Shown piece by piece: positions 35,429 to 43,294 of a stretch of 64,000 nucleotides of DNA. Origin of the DNA: DTU089 sp964421815 (GTDB lineage Bacteria; Bacillota; Clostridia; Oscillospirales; Acutalibacteraceae); assembly GCA_964421815.1 (NCBI GenBank), contig CAYQYT010000004.1:90589-154588 (forward strand). The letters are read 5' to 3'. The notes beneath the pieces are model-generated. The model had not been told where the DNA came from. It searched no databases and saw only the letters and a list, made by a program, of their open reading frames with translations. Made by a program: the position numbers and the translations under genes. Each line of letters starts with the position of its first letter. Position 1 is the first letter of the stretch.

Positions 35429-36354
35429 CGGTGATTGAAATTAACGCTGAAATTATAAACAAACTATATGATTTTTCAACGGCATTGGGCTGTAAGGCAT
35501 TAAAAAACGAAAGACTTTCCAATCACATTTCATTTAAGGTGGGCGGCCCTTGTCCCCTTTTGATTGAGCCGAAAAATGAAAATCAGTTGAGAGATATTCT
35601 CAAAGAAATAAAAAAAGAGAACATACCCTTTGCCATTCTCGGCAACGGCACAAATGTACTTGTTCTTGACGAGGGCATTGACAAGGTCATTGTCAAAATC
35701 GGTGATGAAATGACAAAACTTTCCCTTGAGGAAGAGGATGTTATTTCCTGTTCGGCGGGTACAAAAGTTGTCACCCTCTGCAAATTCGCCTTGGAAAACT
35801 CTCTTTCGGGACTTGAATTTGCATACGGAATCCCCGGTACCTGCGGCGGTGCGGTATTTATGAACGCGGGGGCATACGGCGGAGAGGTTAAGGATGTACT
35901 TACTGAAATAACCTATCTCACCCCCGATTTGGAATTAAAAACAATGGCCGCGGAGGAAGCAGAACTTTCATACCGTCACTCCGTTTTCAAAGAGAACGGT
36001 TGCATCGTTGTGTCTGCAAAATTCAAATTGAAAAAAACACCGAAAGAGGAAATCAAAAATGCTATGACGGATTTTCTCTCCCGAAGAAAAGATAAGCAAC
36101 CCCTTGAATACCCAAGTGCCGGCAGTACCTTTAAAAGACCCGAGGGCTATTTTGCGGGAGCGCTGATTGAACAGTGCGGTTTCAAGGGCAAAACCTTGGG
36201 CGGTGCACAAATAAGCGAAAAACACGCAGGATTTCTTATTAACAAAAACGGTGCCACCGCAAAAGACATTTTGAGTCTTATAACTCTCACACAGGAGACC
36301 GTAAAAAAAGAAACCGGTGTAATATTGAAACCGGAAGTCATTATATTGAGGTAG
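35425..36354 (+). CDS. murB: UDP-N-acetylenolpyruvoylglucosamine reductase
   Basis: The 309-residue flavoenzyme has the FAD-binding VGGPCPLLIEP, LGNGTNVLV and PGTCGGAVFMNAGAYGGEV stretches and the PSAGSTFKRPEG loop with catalytic serine, ending in LKPEVIIL. It makes UDP-MurNAc for peptidoglycan. The start is a TTG at 35425 that overlaps the ROK stop by four bases; an alternative GTG is at 35431. Overlap indicates translational coupling. Confidence 0.95.
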   Translation: MTVIEINAEIINKLYDFSTALGCKALKNERLSNHISFKVGGPCPLLIEPKNENQLRDILKEIKKENIPFAILGNGTNVLVLDEGIDKVIVKIGDEMTKLSLEEEDVISCSAGTKVVTLCKFALENSLSGLEFAYGIPGTCGGAVFMNAGAYGGEVKDVLTEITYLTPDLELKTMAAEEAELSYRHSVFKENGCIVVSAKFKLKKTPKEEIKNAMTDFLSRRKDKQPLEYPSAGSTFKRPEGYFAGALIEQCGFKGKTLGGAQISEKHAGFLINKNGATAKDILSLITLTQETVKKETGVILKPEVIILR

Positions 36355-36356
36355 TT

Positions 36357-37256
36357 ATGTCATTTTCTTCTGACGTTAAAACAGAATTAACCGAACTCAT
36401 TCCCTCCGCCTGTTGCACAAAGGCGGAGGCTTTCGGTATGCTAATTTTCGGCAGGTCTTTCGGTATTTCCGAAATCTCTCTTATGACGGAAATTAAGGCT
36501 GTTGCCGAGCACTATTGCACAAGCATACGGGACCTTACAGGTGTTACACCGGAGCTTACCTGTTCAAAAGCCGGCAACTATAAAATCACTATTCCTAAAA
36601 GAGCCGACAGACTGAAAATTTTAGAATTTTTCGGCTATTCGGGAAAAGAAATCACTTTAAGGGTAAACCTTTCAAATCTTGAACAGTCCAACGAGGATTG
36701 TTGTTCAAAGGCATTTTTAAGAGGTGCTTTCCTTGTTTGCGGAAGCGTCACAGACCCCCAGAAAGATTACCACATAGAATTCAGCGTAACAAAAGCAAAA
36801 CTCTGTGAGGATTTAATGCAAATCATCAGAGATTTGGGATTGAAATGCAAAAAAATCACTCGTAGCAACAGCTATGTAGTATATACCAAAGAAGCGGAGT
36901 CAATAGAGGACTATATCGGTATAATGGGGGCAAACAACGCTTTTTTAGAGGTTATGAAAACCCGGGCAATGAAAGATATAAAAAATCAAATCAACCGCCG
37001 TTCAAATTTTGAATCGGCAAATATGAGCCGTTCCATTGAGGCGGGTTTGAAACAGGTCACGCTTATTGAACAGGTACTTTCAAAAATCAAACTATCCGAT
37101 ATGACGGATGATTTAGCCCGACTTTGCTCACTAAGACTTGAAAATCCCGATATTTCTCTGGACGAGTTGGGAAAGATGATGACGCCGGAGCTTTCACGCT
37201 CTGCGGTCAGCAGACGCTTTAAAAAGCTTGAAAAAATCGCCGCGGAGTTGAAATAA
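36357..37256 (+). CDS. whiA: DNA-binding protein WhiA
   Basis: The 299-residue protein opens with a degenerate LAGLIDADG-like homing-endonuclease fold (SFSSDVKTELTELI ... KAFLRGAFLVCGSVTDPQKDYHIEF) and closes with a helix-turn-helix (LDELGKMMTPELSRSAVSRRFKKLEKIA), both typical of WhiA. It starts 2 bases after murB. WhiA affects cell division and chromosome segregation in Firmicutes and sporulation in actinomycetes. In most Clostridia rapZ and yvcK lie immediately upstream of it; neither is here. Confidence 0.95.
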   Translation: MSFSSDVKTELTELIPSACCTKAEAFGMLIFGRSFGISEISLMTEIKAVAEHYCTSIRDLTGVTPELTCSKAGNYKITIPKRADRLKILEFFGYSGKEITLRVNLSNLEQSNEDCCSKAFLRGAFLVCGSVTDPQKDYHIEFSVTKAKLCEDLMQIIRDLGLKCKKITRSNSYVVYTKEAESIEDYIGIMGANNAFLEVMKTRAMKDIKNQINRRSNFESANMSRSIEAGLKQVTLIEQVLSKIKLSDMTDDLARLCSLRLENPDISLDELGKMMTPELSRSAVSRRFKKLEKIAAELK

Positions 37257-37258
37257 AA

Positions 37259-38224
37259 GTGAAAGAATTTACAATAAATAAAAATGATTCAGGTCAAAGG
37301 CTTGACAAGTACATTGCAAAATCCGTCCCCCTCCTTCCACAGTCACTTATGTATAAGTACATAAGAAGTAAACGTATTAAAATTAACGGTAAGAGGGCGG
37401 AAATATCTTACAGACTTCAGGAAAACGATGTTGTTTCAATGTACATTAACGACGAGTTTTTTGAACAGGTTAAACCCAAATACGATTTTATAAACGCGGG
37501 AAAAAGCCTTAAAATCGTGTATGAGGACGAAAACATAATTCTCATAGATAAGCCTACCGGACTCCTGTCCCATCCGGACGAAAACAACTACACGGACACC
37601 GCCATTACAAGAATTAAACGTTATCTTTACGAAAAGGGCGAGTACAAACCCGAGGAAGAAAATTCTTTCGCCCCCGCCCTCGTAAACAGAATTGACCGTA
37701 ACACAAGCGGAATTATAATCGGTGCAAAAAATGCGGAGTCATTGCGTATTCTTAACGAAAAACTGAAAAACCGTGAAATGCACAAACTTTATCTCTGCGT
37801 TGTTATCGGCAAACTAAAAGAGGAAAGCGGAGTAATTGAGGGGTATCTTGAGAAAAACGAAAAGCAAAACAAAGTGTATGTCAGCGATAAGGGAAATTAC
37901 AGAACAAAGTACATTTCCACAAAATATAGGGTTCTCGGCTATAAAAACGGACTTTCCCTTTTAGAAGTTGAACTGTTAACAGGACGAACCCACCAAATAA
38001 GAGCCCATTTTTCATATTTGGGGCATCCCCTTTTGGGTGACGGAAAGTACGGAACAAATGCCCAGAACAAAAATTTCGGCGGCTATAAAAAGCAGTTTTT
38101 GTATTCATACAAACTGAAATTCGACTTCCAAAGTGACGGAGGAATTCTCAATTACCTCAATCAAAAAGAATTTGAAATTCAGGACGTGTGGTTCAAAGAA
38201 GCTTTCTATGATAACACAATTTAA
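37259..38224 (+). CDS. RluA-family pseudouridine synthase
   Basis: The 321-residue protein has an N-terminal S4 RNA-binding domain (QRLDKYIAKSVPLL ... KINGKRAEISYRLQENDVV) and a pseudouridine synthase domain with the catalytic VNRIDRNTSG and later LLTGRTHQIRAHFSYLGHPLLGD. The start is GTG 37259, two bases after whiA. It probably isomerises uridines of 23S rRNA, but RluA paralogs (RluC or RluD type) cannot be told apart here. Confidence 0.9.
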   Translation: MKEFTINKNDSGQRLDKYIAKSVPLLPQSLMYKYIRSKRIKINGKRAEISYRLQENDVVSMYINDEFFEQVKPKYDFINAGKSLKIVYEDENIILIDKPTGLLSHPDENNYTDTAITRIKRYLYEKGEYKPEEENSFAPALVNRIDRNTSGIIIGAKNAESLRILNEKLKNREMHKLYLCVVIGKLKEESGVIEGYLEKNEKQNKVYVSDKGNYRTKYISTKYRVLGYKNGLSLLEVELLTGRTHQIRAHFSYLGHPLLGDGKYGTNAQNKNFGGYKKQFLYSYKLKFDFQSDGGILNYLNQKEFEIQDVWFKEAFYDNTI

Positions 38225-38263
38225 AAAGAGTTGTAAAAACTTTCGTTTTTACAGCTCTTTTTC
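38223..38263. terminator. Convergent terminator of the hprK operon
   Basis: The stem AAAGAGTTGTAAAAAC / GTTTTTACAGCTCTTT with TTTC loop lies partly inside the 3' end of the minus-strand membrane gene, giving an overlap between a terminator and coding DNA. Confidence 0.85.
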
Positions 38264-38755
38264 ATCTTTTATTTCTATATCTTCCATTTTAATTCCATTG
38301 TTCGTCCTCGGCTTGTTAAGATAACCGATTCTGAAAAAGAATGCGGGAAACAGAGAGGATACCACCATTGCGGGAACTGCAATGTACATAATCGTATCGG
38401 CAAACAGAGAAAAATACAGGTATGACGGGGCATTTACAAGACGATATATTCCCAAAAGGGTTGGGGAAAAGAATGATGCAATTCCCAACAGAGTAACAAC
38501 CCCGTTTATAGTGAAAAGCGTACAGATAATACCTTTCCTGCTGCCCTTTCCCTTGCATACGCGTCCCACAACATAGTAAAGGAACGGCCCTGCAAGAAAT
38601 GACCCGATAAGTACAATCCAGTAAACAATCCCCTGAAAGCGATCTTCAAACTTAAATTGCGGAGAAAAGTACGTATAGTTATAAACAACAGACAAAATCG
38701 AGTGAACAGCACACAGAAACATAACAGTCATTATGGACTGTCTTATTTTTTTCAT
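38249..38755 (-). CDS. Integral membrane protein of unknown function
   Basis: The 168-residue protein has about four hydrophobic segments (IMTVMFLCAVHSILSV; GIVYWIVLIGSFLAGPFLYYVVG; GIICTLFTINGVVTLLGIASF; SLFADTIMYIAVPAMVVSSLFPAFF) and charged ends. I recognise no family. AAAGGTTT precedes ATG 38755. Its last 15 codons overlap the convergent terminator of the preceding operon. Confidence 0.6.
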   Translation of the reverse strand: MKKIRQSIMTVMFLCAVHSILSVVYNYTYFSPQFKFEDRFQGIVYWIVLIGSFLAGPFLYYVVGRVCKGKGSRKGIICTLFTINGVVTLLGIASFFSPTLLGIYRLVNAPSYLYFSLFADTIMYIAVPAMVVSSLFPAFFFRIGYLNKPRTNNGIKMEDIEIKDEKEL

Positions 38756-38970
38756 ATATATCAAACCTTTAATTATATCTAAATTATATTTTAATTATAT
38801 TTCCGATTACTTATCTTAATTATCCGTTTTATTACGACTAAATAATACCACAAGTTCCCGGCTTATACAATAAGTTTTATATAATTGTAATTATATTTTA
38901 ACAATTAATTTTTAAGGCTTTTATTTTGTTAATAAATAAGGCACCCACCTTACTACAAAAACATAACAGA

Positions 38971-39770
38971 AAAAAACAGGAACCCAAAACAAATTGAGTT
39001 CCTGTGTGAATTTTTTGTGTAGAGTTCGTCAGATTTGTGATTTATGAACCCCGAAGCGTACAAAGGTACGCGAGTTGGGGTGAGTAAATCGCAAAGGTGG
39101 CGGACTATTCGCAAGAGCATTTCATATTCTCAAAAACAAAAAACAGGAACCCAAAATAAATTGAGTTCCTGTGTGAATTTTTTGTGNNNNNNNNNNNNNN
39201 NNNNNNNNNNNNNNNNNNNNNNNNNNNNNNNNNNNNNNNNNNNNNNNNNNNNNNNNNNNNNNNNNNNNNNNNNNNNNNNNNNNNNNAAAAACAAAAAACA
39301 GGAACCCAAAATAAATTGAGTTCCTGTGTGAATTTTTTGTGCAGAGTTCGTCAGATTTGTGATTTATGAACCCCGAAGCGTACAAAGGTACGCGAGTTGG
39401 GGTGAGTAAATCGCAAAGGTGGCGGACTATTCGCAAGAGCATTTCATATTCTCAAAAACAAAAAACAGGAACCCAAAATAAATTGAGTTCCTGTGTGAAT
39501 TTTTTGTGTAGAGTTCGTCAGATTTGTGATTTGCGAACCCCGAAGCGTACAAGGGTACGCGAGTTTCGGGTGAGTAAATCGCAAAGGTGGCGGACTATTC
39601 GCAATAGCATTTCATATTCTCAAAAACAAAAAACAGGAACCCGTTTCAACCGAGTTCCTGTGTGAATTTTTTGTGTAGAGTTCGTCAGATTTGTGATTTA
39701 TGAACCCCGAAGCGTACAAAGGTACGCGAGTTGGGGTGAGTAAATCGCAAAGGTGGCGGACTATTCGCAA
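38971..39770. repeat. Tandem array of a 167-bp unit, five copies visible
   Basis: The landmark CCTGTGTGAA starts at 39001, 39168, 39323 (after the gap), 39490 and 39657; intervals not crossing the gap are all exactly 167 bp. Each unit carries a terminator hairpin (CAGGAAC...GTTCCTG, followed by T-runs on the minus strand) and a roughly 90-base imperfect inverted repeat centred on GCGTAC..GTACGC. The copies are near identical; the fourth and fifth carry small variants. The array starts just 5 bases beyond the rpsR stop, so its terminators end the rpsF-ssb-rpsR transcript. Gene-free 38756-38970 is A+T-rich with nothing else seen. Confidence 0.9.
39187..39286. other. Assembly gap (100 Ns) inside the repeat array
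   Basis: Exactly 100 Ns interrupt the array. If the 167-bp period holds, the missing sequence is 112 bases plus a multiple of 167, so the true copy number is unknown. Confidence 0.98.
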
Positions 39771-39774
39771 AAAA

Positions 39775-40020
39775 TTAGTCTGCTGTGTAGGGAAGGAGGG
39801 CAATCTGTCTTGCTCTCTTGATAGCGGTAGTAAGCTCTCTCTGATGATAAGCGCAAGTACCGGTTACACGGCGGGGAAGAATTTTTGCTCTGTCAGATGT
39901 GTATCTGCTAAGCTTTGCTGTATCTTTGTAATCAATTGTTTCAACCTTCTCAACACAGAAAGCGCAAACTTTTTTGCGGCCTCTTTTGTTGGGACGGCGA
40001 TCGTTTTTATCGTATGCCAT
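39775..40020 (-). CDS. rpsR: 30S ribosomal protein S18
   Basis: The 81-residue protein has KKVCAFCVEKVETIDYKD, the KILPRRVTGTCAYHQREL core and a C-terminal TTAIKRARQIALLPY, all S18 hallmarks. The two Cys pairs (CAFC, CAYH) mark a zinc-binding (C+) S18. It is third of rpsF-ssb-rpsR on the minus strand, with AGGAGGTAA before the ATG. Confidence 0.97.
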   Translation of the reverse strand: MAYDKNDRRPNKRGRKKVCAFCVEKVETIDYKDTAKLSRYTSDRAKILPRRVTGTCAYHQRELTTAIKRARQIALLPYTAD

Positions 40021-40043
40021 TGTAAATTTACCTCCTATTAGAA

Positions 40044-40481
40044 TCAGAACGGCAAGTCATCATCGTCAGCCATTGCTGCGAAATCGTCAGCACTGCCGTT
40101 GGAGAAAGATGGCGCAGCTACAGTAGCAGTAGTTGTTCTGGGGGTTCCGGTTGTACCTGACTCACTCTTTGAACCGCAGAAACTAACATTATCTGCAATA
40201 ATTTCAAATGTGGAGCGTTTAACACCGTCTTTTTCATAGGATCCGGTCTGAATTGAACCTTGAACGGCAATCATTGAGCCTTTTTGAAAATATCTCGAAA
40301 CAAATTCAGCGGTTTGTCTCCAAGCTACAACATTGATAAAATCTGCTTTTCTTTCTTCGCCTGCTTTTACATAACCTCTGTCAACCGCAACAGTAAATCT
40401 TGTTACAGGAACGCCGGAGGGAGTCTGGCGAAGTTCGGGGTCAGCCGTAAGACGACCCATTATAACTGCACAATTAAGCAT
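40044..40481 (-). CDS. ssb: Single-stranded DNA-binding protein
   Basis: The 145-residue protein has the OB-fold of SSB (LNCAVIMGRLTADPELRQTPSGVPVTRFTVAVDR, INVVAWRQTAEFV), a Thr/Gly/Ser-rich linker and the acidic C-terminal tip DDDDLPF that recruits replication proteins. It is in the conserved rpsF-ssb-rpsR operon, 23 bases before rpsR. Confidence 0.97.
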   Translation of the reverse strand: MLNCAVIMGRLTADPELRQTPSGVPVTRFTVAVDRGYVKAGEERKADFINVVAWRQTAEFVSRYFQKGSMIAVQGSIQTGSYEKDGVKRSTFEIIADNVSFCGSKSESGTTGTPRTTTATVAAPSFSNGSADDFAAMADDDDLPF

Positions 40482-40493
40482 CTTTCACACCTC

Positions 40494-40775
40494 TTATTTT
40501 TTAATAACCATGGAACGAAGAACACCGTCAGTGATCTTGAGAACACGGCTAAGCTCTGCCGGGAAATCAGCTTCGCAAGTGTAGTTGTAAAGAACGTAAT
40601 AGCCGTTTTCTTCATCGTTGATAAGGTATGCAAGCTTACGCTTACCCCATTCATCAACGCTGTCAAGTGTACCGTTCTCTGAAATCATTGTCTGGAATTT
40701 TGCAGCAAGTTCTTTTGCAGCTTCTTCACCTTTAGCGAGTGAATAGACAACAACTGTCTCGTAACTGTTTGACAT
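40494..40775 (-). CDS. rpsF: 30S ribosomal protein S6
   Basis: The 93-residue protein has YETVVVYS at the start, then WGKRKLAYLINDEENGYYVLYNY and the VLKITDGVLRSMVIK ending of S6. ATG 40775 follows AAGGAGGTGC. It binds S18 in the 30S platform and leads the operon. The 158 bases 40776-40933 carry only its A+T-rich leader; I see no other feature there. Confidence 0.96.
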   Translation of the reverse strand: MSNSYETVVVYSLAKGEEAAKELAAKFQTMISENGTLDSVDEWGKRKLAYLINDEENGYYVLYNYTCEADFPAELSRVLKITDGVLRSMVIKK

Positions 40776-40933
40776 CGTTTGCACCTCCTTATGGACTCCG
40801 ACTCTTATTTACATATTTAAGAGCAAGGAAATATTATCCGCGGACACTCCGCGACATTTAAGGATTATAACACCTCAAACCGAATATGTCAATCTTTTTT
40901 TCGTTACAATTCAAACTAAAATTCTTAAATTTC

Positions 40934-42877
40934 TTATAAAAATCTCGCGATACCCAGTTGCTCCATTATAGCCATAAACATATTGTAGAAATATGCCACG
41001 AAGCCGCCGACAAACCAAGTGTTAAGAATATCAACGGTTTCATCGCTTACGGCACTTTCAAAGCCTGTAACATAATCCGCATCAACAAGGGGATTTGCCT
41101 CATCATACACTACCGACGTACCGTTCATAATCTTAAAGTTAAATGTACGTTCACAGTAGGGAGTTGCCACTCTGCCCTCACAATAGCAGTTAATTTCCAC
41201 CTGCATATTTTGATTGCTTACCTGGGGAAGTTTTCCCGTAACCTGAATTTTTACGGATTCCCCGGGTGCAAGAGCATTTATTCCCAAGGAGTGGGCAGTA
41301 AATTCTTTACCCGCAAAGGTCAGGGAAGTTATTTTAACAGGATATTTCTGAGAAATATTGGTCACCGTAATAAATTTGTCGTCACCGCAAACATAACCTT
41401 GATGCTCACTGTCAAACTCCGCATAAATTGTGTTGCAGGGATTTGTGGAAGCGTGGAACTGGGGATATTCGCTTCTTGTGTGAACATCAGTAATATTGTC
41501 CGTTAAAAGAAGTTCAAGAGCCAACTGTCTTGAATAATCATCGTGGAAGGTCATACCATGGAAAAGTTCTTCCACAAACCATGTGTTTTCAGGGAGCCAA
41601 GCCGATGTAGCGTCAACCTCAAATGAGGGCGAAATGTGGTCGTGAGCGGGATTTGAACAAACTGTTTTAACCCCTGTGTAACCGTCCGCAAAACGCTTAC
41701 CGTATGGGGCACAGGTAGCGCCCGTAGCATCGTTTGTTGTAATAATTCCGTCGGAGCTTTCCTGCAAGCCCGTAACGGCGGGAATACCGTAACCGGCAAT
41801 TATGGAAATATTCATACCGTATTCTTCAATACACTTTGTAAGGCTTTCGTGATAATTGGGCATAATTTCATAATGCATTCTGTCACTGTTTGCGATAATT
41901 CCCGCATTTTCAACGGGGTCGAGAAGTTTCCCTTTCATTTCCTCATAGTATTCCTCGGGAATAAAATCCCAAATACTTGTAAAAGTGTTTATAAAGGGAA
42001 TAATTCCCCCTGCAATTTCATTTGCAACTGCATCAAGGAAGCCCAGGGACTGTGCCTCAACAAGCCAGGTATAATCTTCCTCGCTGACAAATCCGTGTTC
42101 AAGGAAATATACAATATTATACTCATCAATAACAAGGCTCTGATTCATAATATCATAAGCCAGGGCAGCACCCGAACAGGCGGGCACGGTCATAACCGCA
42201 TTATCCACATCCTGCTTATAGCCGTAAAGGGAAAGATAAGTTGCGGTAACCTGACCGCCGTGGGAAACGGCTATAAGGTTAACCTTGTCTTTGCCGCTGA
42301 AATCTTTTACTGACTGAATATAACTGTCAAGTTGTCTTGCACATTCGATTGCACCCATACGCCAATCCTTTTCAAAGAAGAAGCAGTTTTCTTCGCCCAC
42401 CGCCGCCGCGATTTCATTGAAAAGGTCAACCTCGCCGATAACCTCGTCATTAAGTCCGTTTTCGTGAATATATGCCATATTAGTTTCCTCGGGGGTAACA
42501 TAGGCAAGCTGAACATTGTATTTACTTGTACCGTCGGGATTGCAAGCCATTCCGCCAATAAGGGCATTTGCTCCGCCGAGTATGGTTTCCGAAAGGGTTT
42601 TTGCATCCTCGTCGGAGGTTTTTCCGGCTTTGACGTTGGCAACAACCTCGTCAACAATAATTCTTACAAGTTCCTTGTTGTCAAAATGCCAGACACGTTC
42701 CCTTGAACCGTCCTCGTTTACAACATCCAATTCCGAACCGCTGTAACCGGGCACAAGAATAACCGGATAATCGGAATACGGCGGCTCCGCAGAAACCGCA
42801 AATGCACAAACCCCTAAAGAGCAAGCAATAAGTACAATTGACATTGTAATTGCAAGACACTTTTTGAACATAAACAT
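40934..42877 (-). CDS. Secreted LCAT-like alpha/beta hydrolase
   Basis: The 647-residue protein has a signal peptide (KKCLAITMSIVLIACSLGVCAFAVSA), then YPVILVPGYSGSELDVV as in lecithin:cholesterol acyltransferase-like lipases, and a nucleophile elbow IAVSHGGQVTATYLSLYG with the serine in AVSHG rather than the usual GxSxG. The C-terminal part contains beta-rich modules and ends in a hydrophobic segment (WFVGGFVAYFYNMFMAIMEQL). It is probably a surface-anchored esterase/lipase. I chose ATG 42877 after GAGGAG; 42871 is possible. Confidence 0.7.
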   Translation of the reverse strand: MFMFKKCLAITMSIVLIACSLGVCAFAVSAEPPYSDYPVILVPGYSGSELDVVNEDGSRERVWHFDNKELVRIIVDEVVANVKAGKTSDEDAKTLSETILGGANALIGGMACNPDGTSKYNVQLAYVTPEETNMAYIHENGLNDEVIGEVDLFNEIAAAVGEENCFFFEKDWRMGAIECARQLDSYIQSVKDFSGKDKVNLIAVSHGGQVTATYLSLYGYKQDVDNAVMTVPACSGAALAYDIMNQSLVIDEYNIVYFLEHGFVSEEDYTWLVEAQSLGFLDAVANEIAGGIIPFINTFTSIWDFIPEEYYEEMKGKLLDPVENAGIIANSDRMHYEIMPNYHESLTKCIEEYGMNISIIAGYGIPAVTGLQESSDGIITTNDATGATCAPYGKRFADGYTGVKTVCSNPAHDHISPSFEVDATSAWLPENTWFVEELFHGMTFHDDYSRQLALELLLTDNITDVHTRSEYPQFHASTNPCNTIYAEFDSEHQGYVCGDDKFITVTNISQKYPVKITSLTFAGKEFTAHSLGINALAPGESVKIQVTGKLPQVSNQNMQVEINCYCEGRVATPYCERTFNFKIMNGTSVVYDEANPLVDADYVTGFESAVSDETVDILNTWFVGGFVAYFYNMFMAIMEQLGIARFL

Positions 42878-43004
42878 TACGCTCCTCAACTTTTGAATTT
42901 GTGGAAATTATACCATTATTAACCGTTTTTTTCAATAGTTCTGTTAAAGTTTTATACACACTCCCCGCCCGCCCCGAGTCAAATTGCAAACTTTCCGAAA
43001 AAAC

Positions 43005-43031
43005 TTGACTTTGCACGCATTTTGCTATAAT
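43005..43031 (+). promoter_or_regulatory. Predicted alaS promoter (extended -10)
   Basis: TTGACT (43005-43010) and TGC-TATAAT (43026-43031) lie upstream of the T-box; the spacer is 15 bases, and the TGN extension of the -10 box can compensate. A second TATAAT at 43031-43036 is an alternative. Confidence 0.6.
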
Positions 43032-43049
43032 ATAATTGGTATATATGTA

Positions 43050-43260
43050 TTCGGCTGAGATTCAAGATGATTTATTCTCACGGCATTAAGAGAGTGGACG
43101 GTTGGTGCAAGTCCTCTGTCGGTTATAAATTTGCTGCTTGATGAGCCTTACTGAAAACAGTACGTTGACGGGCGTTAACCGTCGCAAGAGTGGTGCGTTT
43201 TGCACAATTCGGGTGGTACCGCGGCAAGAGCCGTCCCGTGTTGGTGTAAACGTGCTTTTT
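43050..43260 (+). promoter_or_regulatory. T-box leader of alaS
   Basis: The leader holds the canonical T-box GGGTGGTACCGCGG at 43211-43224 and a GCT specifier candidate in TTGCTGCTTGATGAGCC (43131-43147). Terminator and antiterminator arms lie around CGGG..CCCG, followed by a T-rich stretch (43255-43265). It senses uncharged tRNA-Ala and controls alaS. Confidence 0.9.
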
Positions 43261-43294
43261 ATTTTGTATATTTTTGAACGGAGTGAAATAAAAA

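Noticed and set aside
38971..39770. CRISPR array
   Set aside because: The period is 167 bp and whole units are near identical with no variable spacers, and no cas genes are present.
39044..39803. Several ORFs inside the 167-bp tandem array
   Set aside because: They contain the gap Ns or repeat-derived frames, are short and lack SD; they follow the repeat structure.
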